From Parachlamydiales bacterium (lineage in GTDB: Bacteria > Chlamydiota > Chlamydiia > Chlamydiales > Rhabdochlamydiaceae): 40,648 bases of DNA. The stretch is from NCBI GenBank assembly GCA_947474635.1, contig CANJJB010000011.1, positions 1 through 40,648 of the forward strand, given 5' to 3'. The notes beneath the pieces are model-generated. The model saw only the letters and a list, made by a program, of their open reading frames with translations, had not been told where the DNA came from and searched no databases. Positions 21,661 through 30,200 of the stretch are shown here, piece after piece. The position numbers and the translations under genes were made by a program. Position 1 is the stretch's first letter. Each line of letters opens with the position of its first letter.

Positions 21661-22044
21661 AGCAAATCTCCTTTGTGTAAAAAATTTTCCAGTAACAATG
21701 ACCCGGCTATCATCAGGAATAAAAGCCTGCCCTGTTGTTTTAGCTTCTTTTAAGGTTGTGTCTTTTACTGCTTGCTTAGCTGCTCATAGAGTTTTCCAAT
21801 TGTGTACGCATGAACATTGCCTAGGCTGCTGGAACAGAGATTATAGCTATGAGAATCAATTTTTATCAATAACCCACTTTCCTATCTTAGCTCACGGTTA
21901 TGTAAAAAATATCCGCACAGATGGCAAGTTAAGTCGGGAGGAAACTATTTCCAAAGCCGATTTCTGTTTCTATACTTAAGCCAAATCTTTTTGACTTGTC
22001 CATAATACTGTACCTTATTAAAAGAAGAGAAAGAGGTAGATATT
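21661..22044. other. 384-bp intergenic region
   Basis: A 93-codon plus frame (21698-21979) exists but has no ribosome site, unusual Cys/His content and no recognisable pattern, so it is not called. One stray copy of the repeat (TATACTTAAGCCAAATCTTTTT truncated to TATACTTAAGCCAAATC, from 21971) lies near the end and a TTGACT just after it may serve as -35 of the next gene. Confidence 0.5.
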
Positions 22045-22527
22045 ATGCGTTTAGAGCTCATCCATCCTGTACTTGTTCATTTTCCAATAGCACTGCTTTC
22101 AATAGGCACTCTCTTGCGTCTGGCTGCTTTTTTCACGGCTAAAAAGCCTCGTCTTTCTTTTTTGCTGCCTGCTGCGACGCTTATTTTGTTTTTAGGGGTG
22201 ATCTCAGCATGGATTGCTATTATTTTTGGTGAAATAGCAAAAGATATCGTAGAGTCTACGATCAAGAATATGTCTATATTAAGAGAGCATGATGAACATG
22301 CACACTTAACAGCCTACGGATTTACACTAGCGCTCGTGATTGACTGGGGCAGAAGATTTCTGATGAATAAGCGAAAACATAAGGGCTGGATGGTGAATCG
22401 AGGGCTTGCCTTTTTTATCTGGTTTTTTTACTTTTTTGGGTTTGTAAATCTCCTCGTTGCTGGATTTTTTGGAGGAGAGCTTGTGTATGAAGAAGGTGCA
22501 GCCATTCATAGAAATTATGACAAGTGA
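22045..22527 (+). CDS. DUF2231 membrane protein
   Basis: The 160-residue protein has four hydrophobic helices and the DUF2231 opening HPVLVHFPIALL (7-18) with two histidines, followed by RLAAFF and a central EHDEHAHLTAYG (about 81-92), rich in histidine as usual for the family, whose members are thought to bind heme or metals; function is otherwise unknown. It starts with ATG after AGAGGT. The PAP2 gene overlaps its 3' end by about 40 bases, so the two form one transcription unit. Confidence 0.8.
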   Translation: MRLELIHPVLVHFPIALLSIGTLLRLAAFFTAKKPRLSFLLPAATLILFLGVISAWIAIIFGEIAKDIVESTIKNMSILREHDEHAHLTAYGFTLALVIDWGRRFLMNKRKHKGWMVNRGLAFFIWFFYFFGFVNLLVAGFFGGELVYEEGAAIHRNYDK

Positions 22528-23353
22528 AGTCCAGCTGCGCTGGATACATGATCTGCAAAATTGCTTGCGCTCTCCTTGGATGGATAGCTTTTTCAAAGCT
22601 TGGAACCTTGTAGATAGTCTCTATTTTTCTACTCTTGTGATTGCACTTGTCTGGTATCTTTGGGATAGGCGTATAGGGATTTGGTTATTCTATCTTTTAA
22701 TTATAAGCTTCGCATTGAACAAATTCCTCAAGGTACTGTTTCATGGGCCAAGGCCTTGCCAGATCGATCCTCTTGTAGGTATTATCTATAGCAGCTCTCC
22801 GGGATTTCCAAGCGGGGCTGCGCAGTCAGCTGCGATTTATTTTGGCATTGTATTCTTCGAGTGCCGCCGCCTTCTTTATCGATCTCTAGCTGCTATTTTT
22901 GCTGCTTTACTCTGCTTTTCTAGGGTGTATCTGGGTTTGCACTATTTCACTGACATTTTAGGAGGGCTGGTTGTAGGGGCTTTGCTAATCGTCGTTTATA
23001 AGAAGCTCTTTCCTCTTTTAGAAAAGCAGTGGAAGCTTATAGCTTTTTTATTTCCGTTTTCTCTTCTTCTTTTACTCGGAACATCTATTTCTACGACTGA
23101 AATTTATTATGTTTTTTTTGCTTTGCTCGGTGTGGCCTTTGGTCTTATCACTCAAGAGAAGATAGGTGTGCAGAAAATATCCTCTCTTAACATACGCATC
23201 ATGCAGCTTGCGAGTGTCATCTTGGGATTGTCTATTTTATTTGTTATAGAGCAAGCTTGCCCAAAACTTGTTTTTTTGTGGAGTTTTGGAGAAGGATATT
23301 GGCTTAGTTTCTTAGGCGGGTGGCTAGTGCACAAGGGAAAGCAGCTGCTGTGA
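22487..23353 (+). CDS. PAP2-family phosphatase-like membrane protein (catalytic His substituted)
   Basis: The 288-residue protein has the PAP2 membrane-phosphatase frame: K82-VLFHG-PRP (82-90), FPSGAAQS (107-114) and SRVYLGLHYFTD (145-156). The second motif should read P-S-G-H; here it is P-S-G-A, losing the histidine that acts as acid/base, so phosphatase activity is doubtful. About 125 more hydrophobic residues follow the phosphatase part, giving several additional helices. ATG 22487 is preceded by GGAGGAG, inside the end of the DUF2231 gene; ATG 22517 (MTSEVQL) is an alternative. Related enzymes dephosphorylate undecaprenyl or phosphatidyl phosphates. Confidence 0.8.
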   Translation: MKKVQPFIEIMTSEVQLRWIHDLQNCLRSPWMDSFFKAWNLVDSLYFSTLVIALVWYLWDRRIGIWLFYLLIISFALNKFLKVLFHGPRPCQIDPLVGIIYSSSPGFPSGAAQSAAIYFGIVFFECRRLLYRSLAAIFAALLCFSRVYLGLHYFTDILGGLVVGALLIVVYKKLFPLLEKQWKLIAFLFPFSLLLLLGTSISTTEIYYVFFALLGVAFGLITQEKIGVQKISSLNIRIMQLASVILGLSILFVIEQACPKLVFLWSFGEGYWLSFLGGWLVHKGKQLL

Positions 23354-23366
23354 GGTAGGTGTTATC

Positions 23367-24689
23367 CTACTCCTCTTCTGAGGTGTGCGGAGTGATCCTA
23401 ATCTTATCGATAGATCTGTCATCAGAGCTTAAGATTTCTAGATCAAAGTCGTCGTGGTGGATGCGCCAGCCTTTGGAGGGAATTGCTCCTGCTTTGTGAA
23501 AGATGTAGCCGCTGAGGGTGTCGTATTCGATGCTGTGGGGTATTTTGATGCCGAGTTCTTTTTCAATGTCTAGGATGTTCATGCGGGCATCGACGATCCA
23601 ACCGCCAGAGGGCAGTTCATTATAGAGTATTTCTTGCTCATCATCGTATTCATCTGAGATTTCACCAACGAGTTCTTCTAAGATATCTTCAATGGTGACA
23701 AGGCCTTCTGTTCCCCCGTATTCATTGACGACGATCGCTAGGTGGATTTGCTTGCTGCGGAACTCTTGGAGGAGAGAGGAGATTTTTTTTGTTTCAGGCG
23801 TGTAGAGAACGGGCTTGATGAGGCTTTTTACCATTTGGGAAGAACGTGCGGGGTGTTTGGTTGCAAAAGCTAGCACATCTTTATAGAGGAGTACTCCGAT
23901 GATGTGATCGACATTGTCTTGATAGACAGGTATGCGGCTATATTCTTCTTCGAGGAAAATTTGAGCAGCTTCTTGGATCGTGGTGTCATCTGCAAGGCTA
24001 AAGACATCGATACGGGGGACCATGATCTCTCTTACCATGCGCTCTTTGAAGGAGGCAACAGAGAGAATGAGTTTGCGCTCGAGGGGATCTAGCTGGGGGG
24101 AGAGATCTGATTCATAGAGGACTTCTAAAATTTTATTCCGAAAAGATAGAGCAGAATCTTGCTTGTGGCTGTCACGTGGAAAAAAAACATGCAGCATTTT
24201 GAGAAGAAGCGCTGTTAGCGGGGCAAAAATGGTCAGCAGTATTGAGGATAGAGGTGCAAAGAGTTTAAAAGAGAATAGGGGAAAAGCTGTTGCTAAAAAC
24301 TTCATGATCATGTCGGTTGTAAGAGAGATCAAGACGATGGTAGCGCCCAATATGAGAACCCAGAAGGTGTCAAAGGCAAGCGCTTTTGTTTCTAATACTT
24401 GCCATGAGTGGGAAAAGGGCTGTTGGGTAAGAAGAATAAAGATAGCAAGAATACCATAGGCAAGATGAAGCACGTGCTTTGCAAAGCTGAGTGTAAAAAA
24501 TAGTGCTTCCCAGCGTCTTTTCCCGAAAAGGGTTTTTAAGATATGTTGAAAGAAAAATAGGTTGGGATGCTTTTTAAACTCTTCTTTGGAACTCAGCCTA
24601 CCCATCTGTAAAAGGGCTGTTGTCATGCCCGTCATGACGGCTGAGCCAAAAAGAAAAATCAAAGCTAAGAAGAAGGTTCCAGAATACAT
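23367..24689 (-). CDS. CNNM/CorC-type (hemolysin-like) transporter protein with CBS pair
   Basis: The 440-residue product shows the three-part layout of the HlyC/CorC/CNNM family: an N-terminal DUF21 membrane part with about four helices (about 1-190), a CBS-domain pair (MVPRIDVFSLADDTTIQEAA and LVTIEDILEELVGEISDEYD mark its two ends), and a C-terminal CorC_HlyC domain beginning DARMNILDIEKELGI. Members export magnesium or cobalt and were once called hemolysins. The gene overlaps ybeY by 25 bases; the same pair, hemolysin-like next to YbeY, is found in Chlamydiaceae (recalled synteny). Convergent with the PAP2 gene with only 13 bases between. Confidence 0.9.
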   Translation of the reverse strand: MYSGTFFLALIFLFGSAVMTGMTTALLQMGRLSSKEEFKKHPNLFFFQHILKTLFGKRRWEALFFTLSFAKHVLHLAYGILAIFILLTQQPFSHSWQVLETKALAFDTFWVLILGATIVLISLTTDMIMKFLATAFPLFSFKLFAPLSSILLTIFAPLTALLLKMLHVFFPRDSHKQDSALSFRNKILEVLYESDLSPQLDPLERKLILSVASFKERMVREIMVPRIDVFSLADDTTIQEAAQIFLEEEYSRIPVYQDNVDHIIGVLLYKDVLAFATKHPARSSQMVKSLIKPVLYTPETKKISSLLQEFRSKQIHLAIVVNEYGGTEGLVTIEDILEELVGEISDEYDDEQEILYNELPSGGWIVDARMNILDIEKELGIKIPHSIEYDTLSGYIFHKAGAIPSKGWRIHHDDFDLEILSSDDRSIDKIRITPHTSEEE

Positions 24690-25093
24690 CGGTGTTTAAT
24701 GGCCAATTTTAAGAGGCGCAATTGCTCTTTGTGCATGACTTTGCGCTTACTTTCTTGCATGTCATCATATCCTAGAAGATGCAGTATTGCATGTATGATG
24801 TAAAGAGATGTTTCTATATGGGGTTTAGAGGGGCTGTATTCTTGGGCGACCTTAGGGCAGATAAAAATCTCTCCTAAGAACTCTTTGTCGATGGGGAAGG
24901 TTATGCAATCTGTAGGGGAGGGATCGTTAAAGAAATCATTATGTAGTGAGGAGATTTTTCTTTTGCCAACTAAATAGACAGAGACCTCTTCGCAGGTAGC
25001 CTTTTTTGTACTTAGTACAAATGTGACTAGTTTCCTAACAGAAGAGATCTTGATAGGCAAATTGGATTGCCTGTTAAAAACAGATATTTTCAG
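24665..25093 (-). CDS. ybeY: Endoribonuclease YbeY, probable CUG start
   Basis: YbeY is the zinc RNase needed for 16S rRNA 3' maturation and 70S quality control. The metal site IIHAILHLLGYDDMQESKRK is clear; the third ligand position is aspartate (GYDD) rather than histidine, a known variation. From the TTG at 25060 the protein would be 131 residues, but homologous-looking sequence KISVFNRQSN continues upstream in frame to CTG (25093-25091), matching the start of other YbeY proteins. That CTG overlaps the TGA of the small basic protein as CTGA, the same 4-base coupling seen as ATGA elsewhere in this window, so the 142-residue form is chosen. ATA two codons later or the TTG are alternatives. 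Confidence 0.85.
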   Translation of the reverse strand: MKISVFNRQSNLPIKISSVRKLVTFVLSTKKATCEEVSVYLVGKRKISSLHNDFFNDPSPTDCITFPIDKEFLGEIFICPKVAQEYSPSKPHIETSLYIIHAILHLLGYDDMQESKRKVMHKEQLRLLKLAIKHRCILEPSS

Positions 25094-25251
25094 ATAGAGG
25101 TAGGTGTTTTAGGTAAGTTGGTTACGAGCTTGTTTTCGCCATCTTTCCATTTTCCTAATTGACGGAGAACATCAATTCTCTCAAAACGCTTTAAAACGTT
25201 TCTCTTTTTAGCGGTTTTACTCGATTTGCCGTAGCTAGCATGTCTTGTCAT
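25090..25251 (-). CDS. Chlamydiae/Verrucomicrobia small basic protein
   Basis: A 53-residue frame reads MTRHASYGKSSKTAKKRNVL then KRFERIDVLRQLGKWKDGEN and ends KTPTSI. This is the pattern of the small basic protein family shared by Chlamydiae, Verrucomicrobia and Planctomycetes (TIGR04137: basic start, KRNVLKRFERI core, GKWK and a proline-rich end). The function is unknown; high charge suggests an RNA or ribosome contact. It lies between another small basic protein and ybeY, and its stop overlaps the ybeY start. Confidence 0.85.
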   Translation of the reverse strand: MTRHASYGKSSKTAKKRNVLKRFERIDVLRQLGKWKDGENKLVTNLPKTPTSI

Positions 25252-25269
25252 AGTCAGCCTTAAAATTAT

Positions 25270-25446
25270 TTATTTTATCTTGGAAATGAAGGTTGTTTGA
25301 GCTATCTGCGTATCTTCTAAAGCAGAGGAATGCGTCTTATATCCTAGAGGTAAATTGTCCTGTTTAGGACCTGATTTAGGGGACGGTGCCCTGCGTCTGT
25401 GGGGGCAACGGGCTCTGCGCTCGGCTTGTTTACTAATGCGTACCAT
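25270..25446 (-). CDS. 58-residue basic protein of unknown function
   Basis: The frame starts MVRISKQAERRARCPHRRRA and continues with PSPKSGPKQDNLPLGYKTHS, ending FISKIK. GTAGGAG is placed seven bases before the ATG and a promoter (TTGTAA-18-TATATT) lies 27 bases upstream, so expression is likely. Small proteins occupy the same place next to the small basic protein and ybeY in Chlamydiaceae, as far as I recall. It is strongly positive in the first third and polar after, with no membrane helix. Confidence 0.7.
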   Translation of the reverse strand: MVRISKQAERRARCPHRRRAPSPKSGPKQDNLPLGYKTHSSALEDTQIAQTTFISKIK

Positions 25447-25472
25447 AGTCTAACTCCTACATTTGAAAGAAC

Positions 25473-25502
25473 AATATACTCGGAAAAGAGTAAATTTTAC
25501 AA
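25473..25502 (-). promoter_or_regulatory. Promoter of the small basic protein-ybeY operon
   Basis: Minus strand TTGTAA (25502-25497) and TATATT (25478-25473) are 18 bases apart, four or five matches each. The first gene starts at 25446. Confidence 0.45.
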
Positions 25503-25526
25503 TAGGTTTTTTTGTACAAATTTTAT

Positions 25527-25919
25527 TTAATCAGTTTCAACGGTGATGGGATAGCCAGCGTTGCGGTACATTTGGTAGCGCTGTTTAGAGAGGCGGAGCT
25601 TCTCAGAAGATGTATAGTCTTCTAGCTCATAAATCTTTTTAAAAGAATTATTTTGCAAAAAAGCAAGGGGTTGGAGATTGAAAATAGCAGAGGCTTCTCC
25701 GTTGGGCTCTGTCTCAATGGTAAGAAAGGGGTTGGGATGGGGAAGGAAGCCCTCTTCCGGAAGCCTCCAGAGAAGCTCGTCTACAAACTCAAAGGCAATC
25801 TGGTCAGAGACAAGGATGATGAGTCTTTCTTTTCTTTGAACATGCGCTGTTGCTACTTTGCAGATTTTAAGAAGTTTGGCATCGTTTCCTTTGACGGGGA
25901 AAAATAGAACATTAGACAT
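25527..25919 (-). CDS. holC: DNA polymerase III chi subunit-like protein (HolC)
   Basis: The 130-residue protein begins MSNVLFFPVKGNDAKLLKIC and contains RKERLIILVSDQIAFEFVDE followed by LLWRLPEEGFLPHPNP. The order strand, helix, V-L-V/S-x-x, D-E-x-LW and F-x-PH is the signature of HolC, which links single-strand-binding protein to the clamp loader. The start is the ATG overlapping the stop of the DUF502 gene by eight bases (ATG within GAAGATGTC); a longer in-frame start at 25997 would lie inside that gene. The C-terminal 25 residues (EKLRLSKQRYQMYRNAG) are longer than in E. coli chi. Confidence 0.7.
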   Translation of the reverse strand: MSNVLFFPVKGNDAKLLKICKVATAHVQRKERLIILVSDQIAFEFVDELLWRLPEEGFLPHPNPFLTIETEPNGEASAIFNLQPLAFLQNNSFKKIYELEDYTSSEKLRLSKQRYQMYRNAGYPITVETD

Positions 25920-26559
25920 CTTCTTTTGTTTCCTTGGAAAGATCAGACACTCCACAGGATATAAGAAACTTGAAGGTTTCTTCTGTTGAGATGTCAAGAG
26001 TGTGTGTCATTTTGCGAGAGGTAAATAACATGTAGCCTGATATCGGATGGGGCGCTGTAGGAACAAAGACGACAACTTCTAGGTCTTTAATGGCCTTTTT
26101 TAATACGTCTGGCACGTCACCTGTGATAAACCCTAGTCCGTGCATATCAGCAGATGGAAAGGGCAGCAAAACGGTTTCTTTGAAGGTTTTCTGATCAGTT
26201 GAGAACATTGCTTTCGTGATGTCTTTTGTAAGGCGGTAAATCGTTCTAACAACGGGTATGCGGAGCATGAGTTTGTGGGTGAGTTGGATAAGAGAATTGA
26301 AGAAAAACCGTCTTCCTACAAAGCCCAGAAAGATCACGAAGGCAAGCGTTATAACAAAAGCAATGAGTCTGCTGGAGCAAGAGACAAGGAATTCATGGTG
26401 CAGAAGACTTAAGCCTTCTTTTTGTTCATACCACAGAACCCACTTTTCAACGATTTTGTAAAGAGGCGCTGTAAAAATATTGAGCAGGTAAGAAAAGATC
26501 CAAATGGTGAGCGCCATCGGAAGCAGGATCATAAAGCCTGTCGAGAGGTATTTTTTCAT
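25912..26559 (-). CDS. DUF502 membrane protein (paralogue 2)
   Basis: The 215-residue protein has two N-terminal membrane helices (FMILLPMALTIWIFSYLL about 9-26; LIAFVITLAFVIFLGFVG about 66-83), then the DUF502 core: IPVVRTIYRLTKDITKAMFS (the P-x-x-x-x-I-Y motif), FKETVLLPFP, GLGFITGD and a C-terminal FVPTAPHPISGYML. The function is unknown. It overlaps by four bases with the adjacent paralogue, and both appear to be co-transcribed with holC. Confidence 0.85.
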   Translation of the reverse strand: MKKYLSTGFMILLPMALTIWIFSYLLNIFTAPLYKIVEKWVLWYEQKEGLSLLHHEFLVSCSSRLIAFVITLAFVIFLGFVGRRFFFNSLIQLTHKLMLRIPVVRTIYRLTKDITKAMFSTDQKTFKETVLLPFPSADMHGLGFITGDVPDVLKKAIKDLEVVVFVPTAPHPISGYMLFTSRKMTHTLDISTEETFKFLISCGVSDLSKETKEDV

Positions 26560-27224
26560 TTAGCCCCTTTCGCGTTATGTGCAGGAACGATCATCCCACA
26601 CGATACGATGTACTTAATAGCATCTTCTGGCTTCATGTCGATATAAATCATGTCTTCTTGTTTATACATCAAAAGAAAGCCTGTTGTCGGATTCGGCGTT
26701 GTAGGGATTAAAACCGATATCAGCTTAGCGCCGACTTTCTGAGAGCAAGAAGCAGGGGAGTCACGCGAGATAAGCCCCAGCGCATAGATATTCTCTTTAG
26801 GAAAAGGCACCAGCACAACCTGCTGAAAGGAGTGTTCATCAGGAGAAAAAAGCGTTTTTATAATATCTTGCGTTGTCTTATAAATCGTTTTGATCACAGG
26901 AATTTTATGTAACAGACGGTCCCACAGGTTTAATGCTATCCGGATGAAGAACCATCTCGTTATGATCCCAATCAGAATTGTAAAGAGAAAGAGCAGAACC
27001 AAGATGCAAGCTTTACTGGTATATTTGAGGAGTTTATCGGGAGGAAGGTAAGATGTTCCATAATGATCCACATGGAAATACTTTAAAAGGGGCGTGATCA
27101 TCCCAATGAAGGGCTCTGTCAGAAAATTCACGATAAACTGGAGCACCAAAATCGTGATAACAACAGGGAGCAAAATCGCAAGCCCCGTCATGAAATAGTT
27201 TTTCAGGTTTTTTATTAGTGACAT
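26556..27224 (-). CDS. DUF502 membrane protein (paralogue 1)
   Basis: This 222-residue protein repeats the plan of its neighbour: helices near residues 12-32 (FMTGLAILLPVVITILVLQF) and 72-93, IPVIKTIYKTTQDIIKTLFS, QQVVLVPFP, ALGLISRDS and LIPTTPNPTTGFLL. ATG 27224 (MSLIKNLKN) is chosen; a TTG at 27263 would add 13 residues without homology to the paralogue. The tandem pair arose by duplication and shares only moderate identity, so it is old. Its start is close to the end of the DUF4116 gene (48 bases). Confidence 0.83.
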   Translation of the reverse strand: MSLIKNLKNYFMTGLAILLPVVITILVLQFIVNFLTEPFIGMITPLLKYFHVDHYGTSYLPPDKLLKYTSKACILVLLFLFTILIGIITRWFFIRIALNLWDRLLHKIPVIKTIYKTTQDIIKTLFSPDEHSFQQVVLVPFPKENIYALGLISRDSPASCSQKVGAKLISVLIPTTPNPTTGFLLMYKQEDMIYIDMKPEDAIKYIVSCGMIVPAHNAKGAK

Positions 27225-27271
27225 GTGCTCATAATTATCTGAATGGGTATTCTGAATCAACAAAAAAACAA

Positions 27272-30200
27272 CTAATCAGGACCGAGGTTTCTGATGAGAC
27301 CCATGTGCTCTAGAACGATCGCTAATCCATCTTGGTTAAAATTGCCATCGCCATCGCGGTATTTCTTTCGAAACTGTTCTGCGTAGAACTGTTCTGCTCG
27401 CTTAGGCGTATTGCCTTCAAAAGCGAGTTGAATATTTTGTTCATCCATCGTTAGCAATGCTTGAGAAGATAGACCTGTTAGATTCTTGAGTTGTGGAATA
27501 ACTTCAGTAACTAAGGGGATAATCTTGTCTCGGTTTGTTAAAATAGCGTTTAAGATCTCCGAGTCTAGGTTAGGACATTTCTTCTTTAGAACTGTTATCC
27601 GGTCTGTCTGAGCTACAGCCTGTAACACTTCAAAAGAAGGAATGTTTGGTCCACACCGCTCTTTTGATTCGATGAGAGCTTTTAGCTGCCCATTAAATTC
27701 TTCCTGGAACGTATCCTTATCTTTTTGCTCAAGCTCTTTTCCCTCGAAAAGCCGGTCCTCAATATATTCGATAAGACGTTCTTTGAGTGGTTCATTGTTT
27801 TTAAGATCACGCGCTAATTCTTCAAGAATCCTTGATACAGTTATTTCCCTAAAGAGCATTTCTAGGAGATCCATTGGATTGATCGTAGGTCCAAAGGGAT
27901 CGTTAAAAACATCGGGTCCTCCAATATAGTCTTTAAGTAGTCTCTGATAGGTGTTGTTTGTGTGAACATTACGATCTTGATTTTTAGACTCAATAAACAA
28001 TTTTATCTCTCCTCCTATCAACTTGGCACATATAGCCTCTGCAGATAAAGAGCTATCTGCAGAACATAGGCGTGTATGGAGTTGATCTAGGTGAGCCAAG
28101 AGTCCACCTCCACACACATCTGCAGCTAGAAGAAGTTGCAAGTATTCTTCGGCATCCTTGAGGGGATCTAAATGCTTTTGAATATCACTGAGATAATATT
28201 TAATCTGACCGTAAAACGATTTTAGCGCAGGCGTTCCCACTGGAGGGGTTCCTAAGTAGCCTTCATTTGTATCAATGCGCTTTGCTAGTGTTTTAAGAGC
28301 TGCATGCAAAGCTATTTTTTGCTCGGCCAATTTGCCTTTTGTATTACATGCTTGCAAAGACAGGGGCAGGTTATTAAGTTTGAGAGAATTAATAAAAGTT
28401 GAACAATCCTCCAACGTTGTTTTATAGTCCCCTTGTGCAGATGGCTCTGAGGTGGCTGTTTTTATCTCCTTATTAATCTGTGAAGGAACGGGAGTTAAAG
28501 ACAATCGTTTACCATCAATTATGGAAGCACATTGCTTCTGAATCCCTAGAAAGTGGCATGCTTGAAGTTTAGGATCTGCTTGATATTCTTGATTGAGAAA
28601 TCTAAAGCATTCATACCTTGTTTGTATAAGTTTTAAAAAGAACTCACGACTTTTGAGCTCATTTGGTAGATATCGTATTAGTTCAGGTTTTTGCTTCACG
28701 GCTTCCATGCACAGCTCTTCAGTTTGGAGCTTATCTGGTACATGCCGTATTAGGTGGGGTTTTTGCTTCACGGCTTCCATGCAGATCTCTGCAGTTTTGA
28801 GCGTATCTGGTACATATTCTATTAGCTGGGGTTGTTTCTTCACGGCTTCCATGCACATTTCTTGAGTTTTGAGCTCATTGGGTAGATGTCTTATTAGTTG
28901 AGGTTTTTGGTGCACGACTTCCATGCACATCTGTGCAGTTTTGAGCTCATCTGGTACATGTCGTATTAGCTCAGGGTCTTTTTCTGTGACCTTCAGACAC
29001 ATCTCTTGAGTTTTGAACTCATTTGGTATATATTCGAACAGATTTAGAAATCTCTTTACGCATTTTGGAGCCCAAACTTTTGTGAACTGCTCAGATATAG
29101 CAAGCGTGTTACGTTGTAGCATTTCTTGGAGTGTAATTAGCAGAGACTGTAGACTATTTTCAGGCCATTTCTCTACCCACTCATTTAAGTGCTTATTTAG
29201 GGTCTCAATTGGAGTGCGCTCGAGGGCATTCAAAGGTATTGAAACGAATCCTGGCCTTACCCATTCAGGTGGAATAAGTGGGAAGAGGTTTTCTAAAAGC
29301 TCTATATCTTCTATGTTACATAGTGCAGAGTTCCATGCTTCTATCAGCGCTTTTTTTCTCCAAAGGGCATCTGGAGTCAACAACTGGTCTGGTTGCCAAC
29401 CCTCGCTGGGGGTTAACTTTGATGCAATCAAAGAGATTGCGCCTGGGTCATTCTTTAATATGGCATTGAAGATTTTGATGTTATTTTGGTGTGAGTCCTC
29501 AGTAAAAGGAAGTAAATAGGGAGCTGTCTCCATTACAGAATTCCACATCTCCATATTCATCTGATCATAGGCAAGATGAAAGAACATCTGAGGACGCTTT
29601 TTTACTGCGATTAAACGCATGTCTGGGGTTGCAAATATTGTAGCTAGTCGCAGATTGTACTTTTTCTTTTTATCGGTGGAGAGAGACTGACTTCCCAATG
29701 CCGTCCATACGAGAGAGTCGTATAGACAGAGTGGCTCTTGTTTTATTGCCTCCTCAATTATCCGATCGTGTTCGAAGAGCCCAACATGTCCAGATGTGGC
29801 ATTTCTTAAGAGCCTGGGGGGATACGCTCCGTCTGGCATGTACTTCACATTAAATGGATTTTTTTCTAATGCCTCTTTACATAGTTCCCTTGTTTTTGCT
29901 CCCTCTGGAATGACTGCAAATAGATTGGGATCTTTCTGCACTGCCAACTTGCACATTTGGTAAGTTATCGAATAATGTGGAATTTTTAAAAAATTAAGAG
30001 GGTCTTCATTTATAGATGTATAGTACTGAATTTCTTTAATTATCCCTTGTGCGTTCCCATTGTCTGGAAATTTGTCGTTAAGCGCTTGAATGATTTTTTT
30101 GCTTTTTTCAACCCATAAAGGGCTTTCCGGTGAATCATATGCGTTTATTATGGCCTTTAAAAATTGCTCTTTTTTATCAGGGTCTTCGAGAGGAAATAAA

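Noticed and set aside
21698-21979. 93-codon plus-strand frame between the CPBP and DUF2231 genes
   Set aside because: No ribosome site, no family pattern, odd Cys/His-rich composition, and it runs antisense through the CPBP promoter region.
23353-23385. GTAGG/CCTAC hairpin between PAP2 and CNNM genes as terminator
   Set aside because: Only five base pairs and no T-tract; too weak to call.
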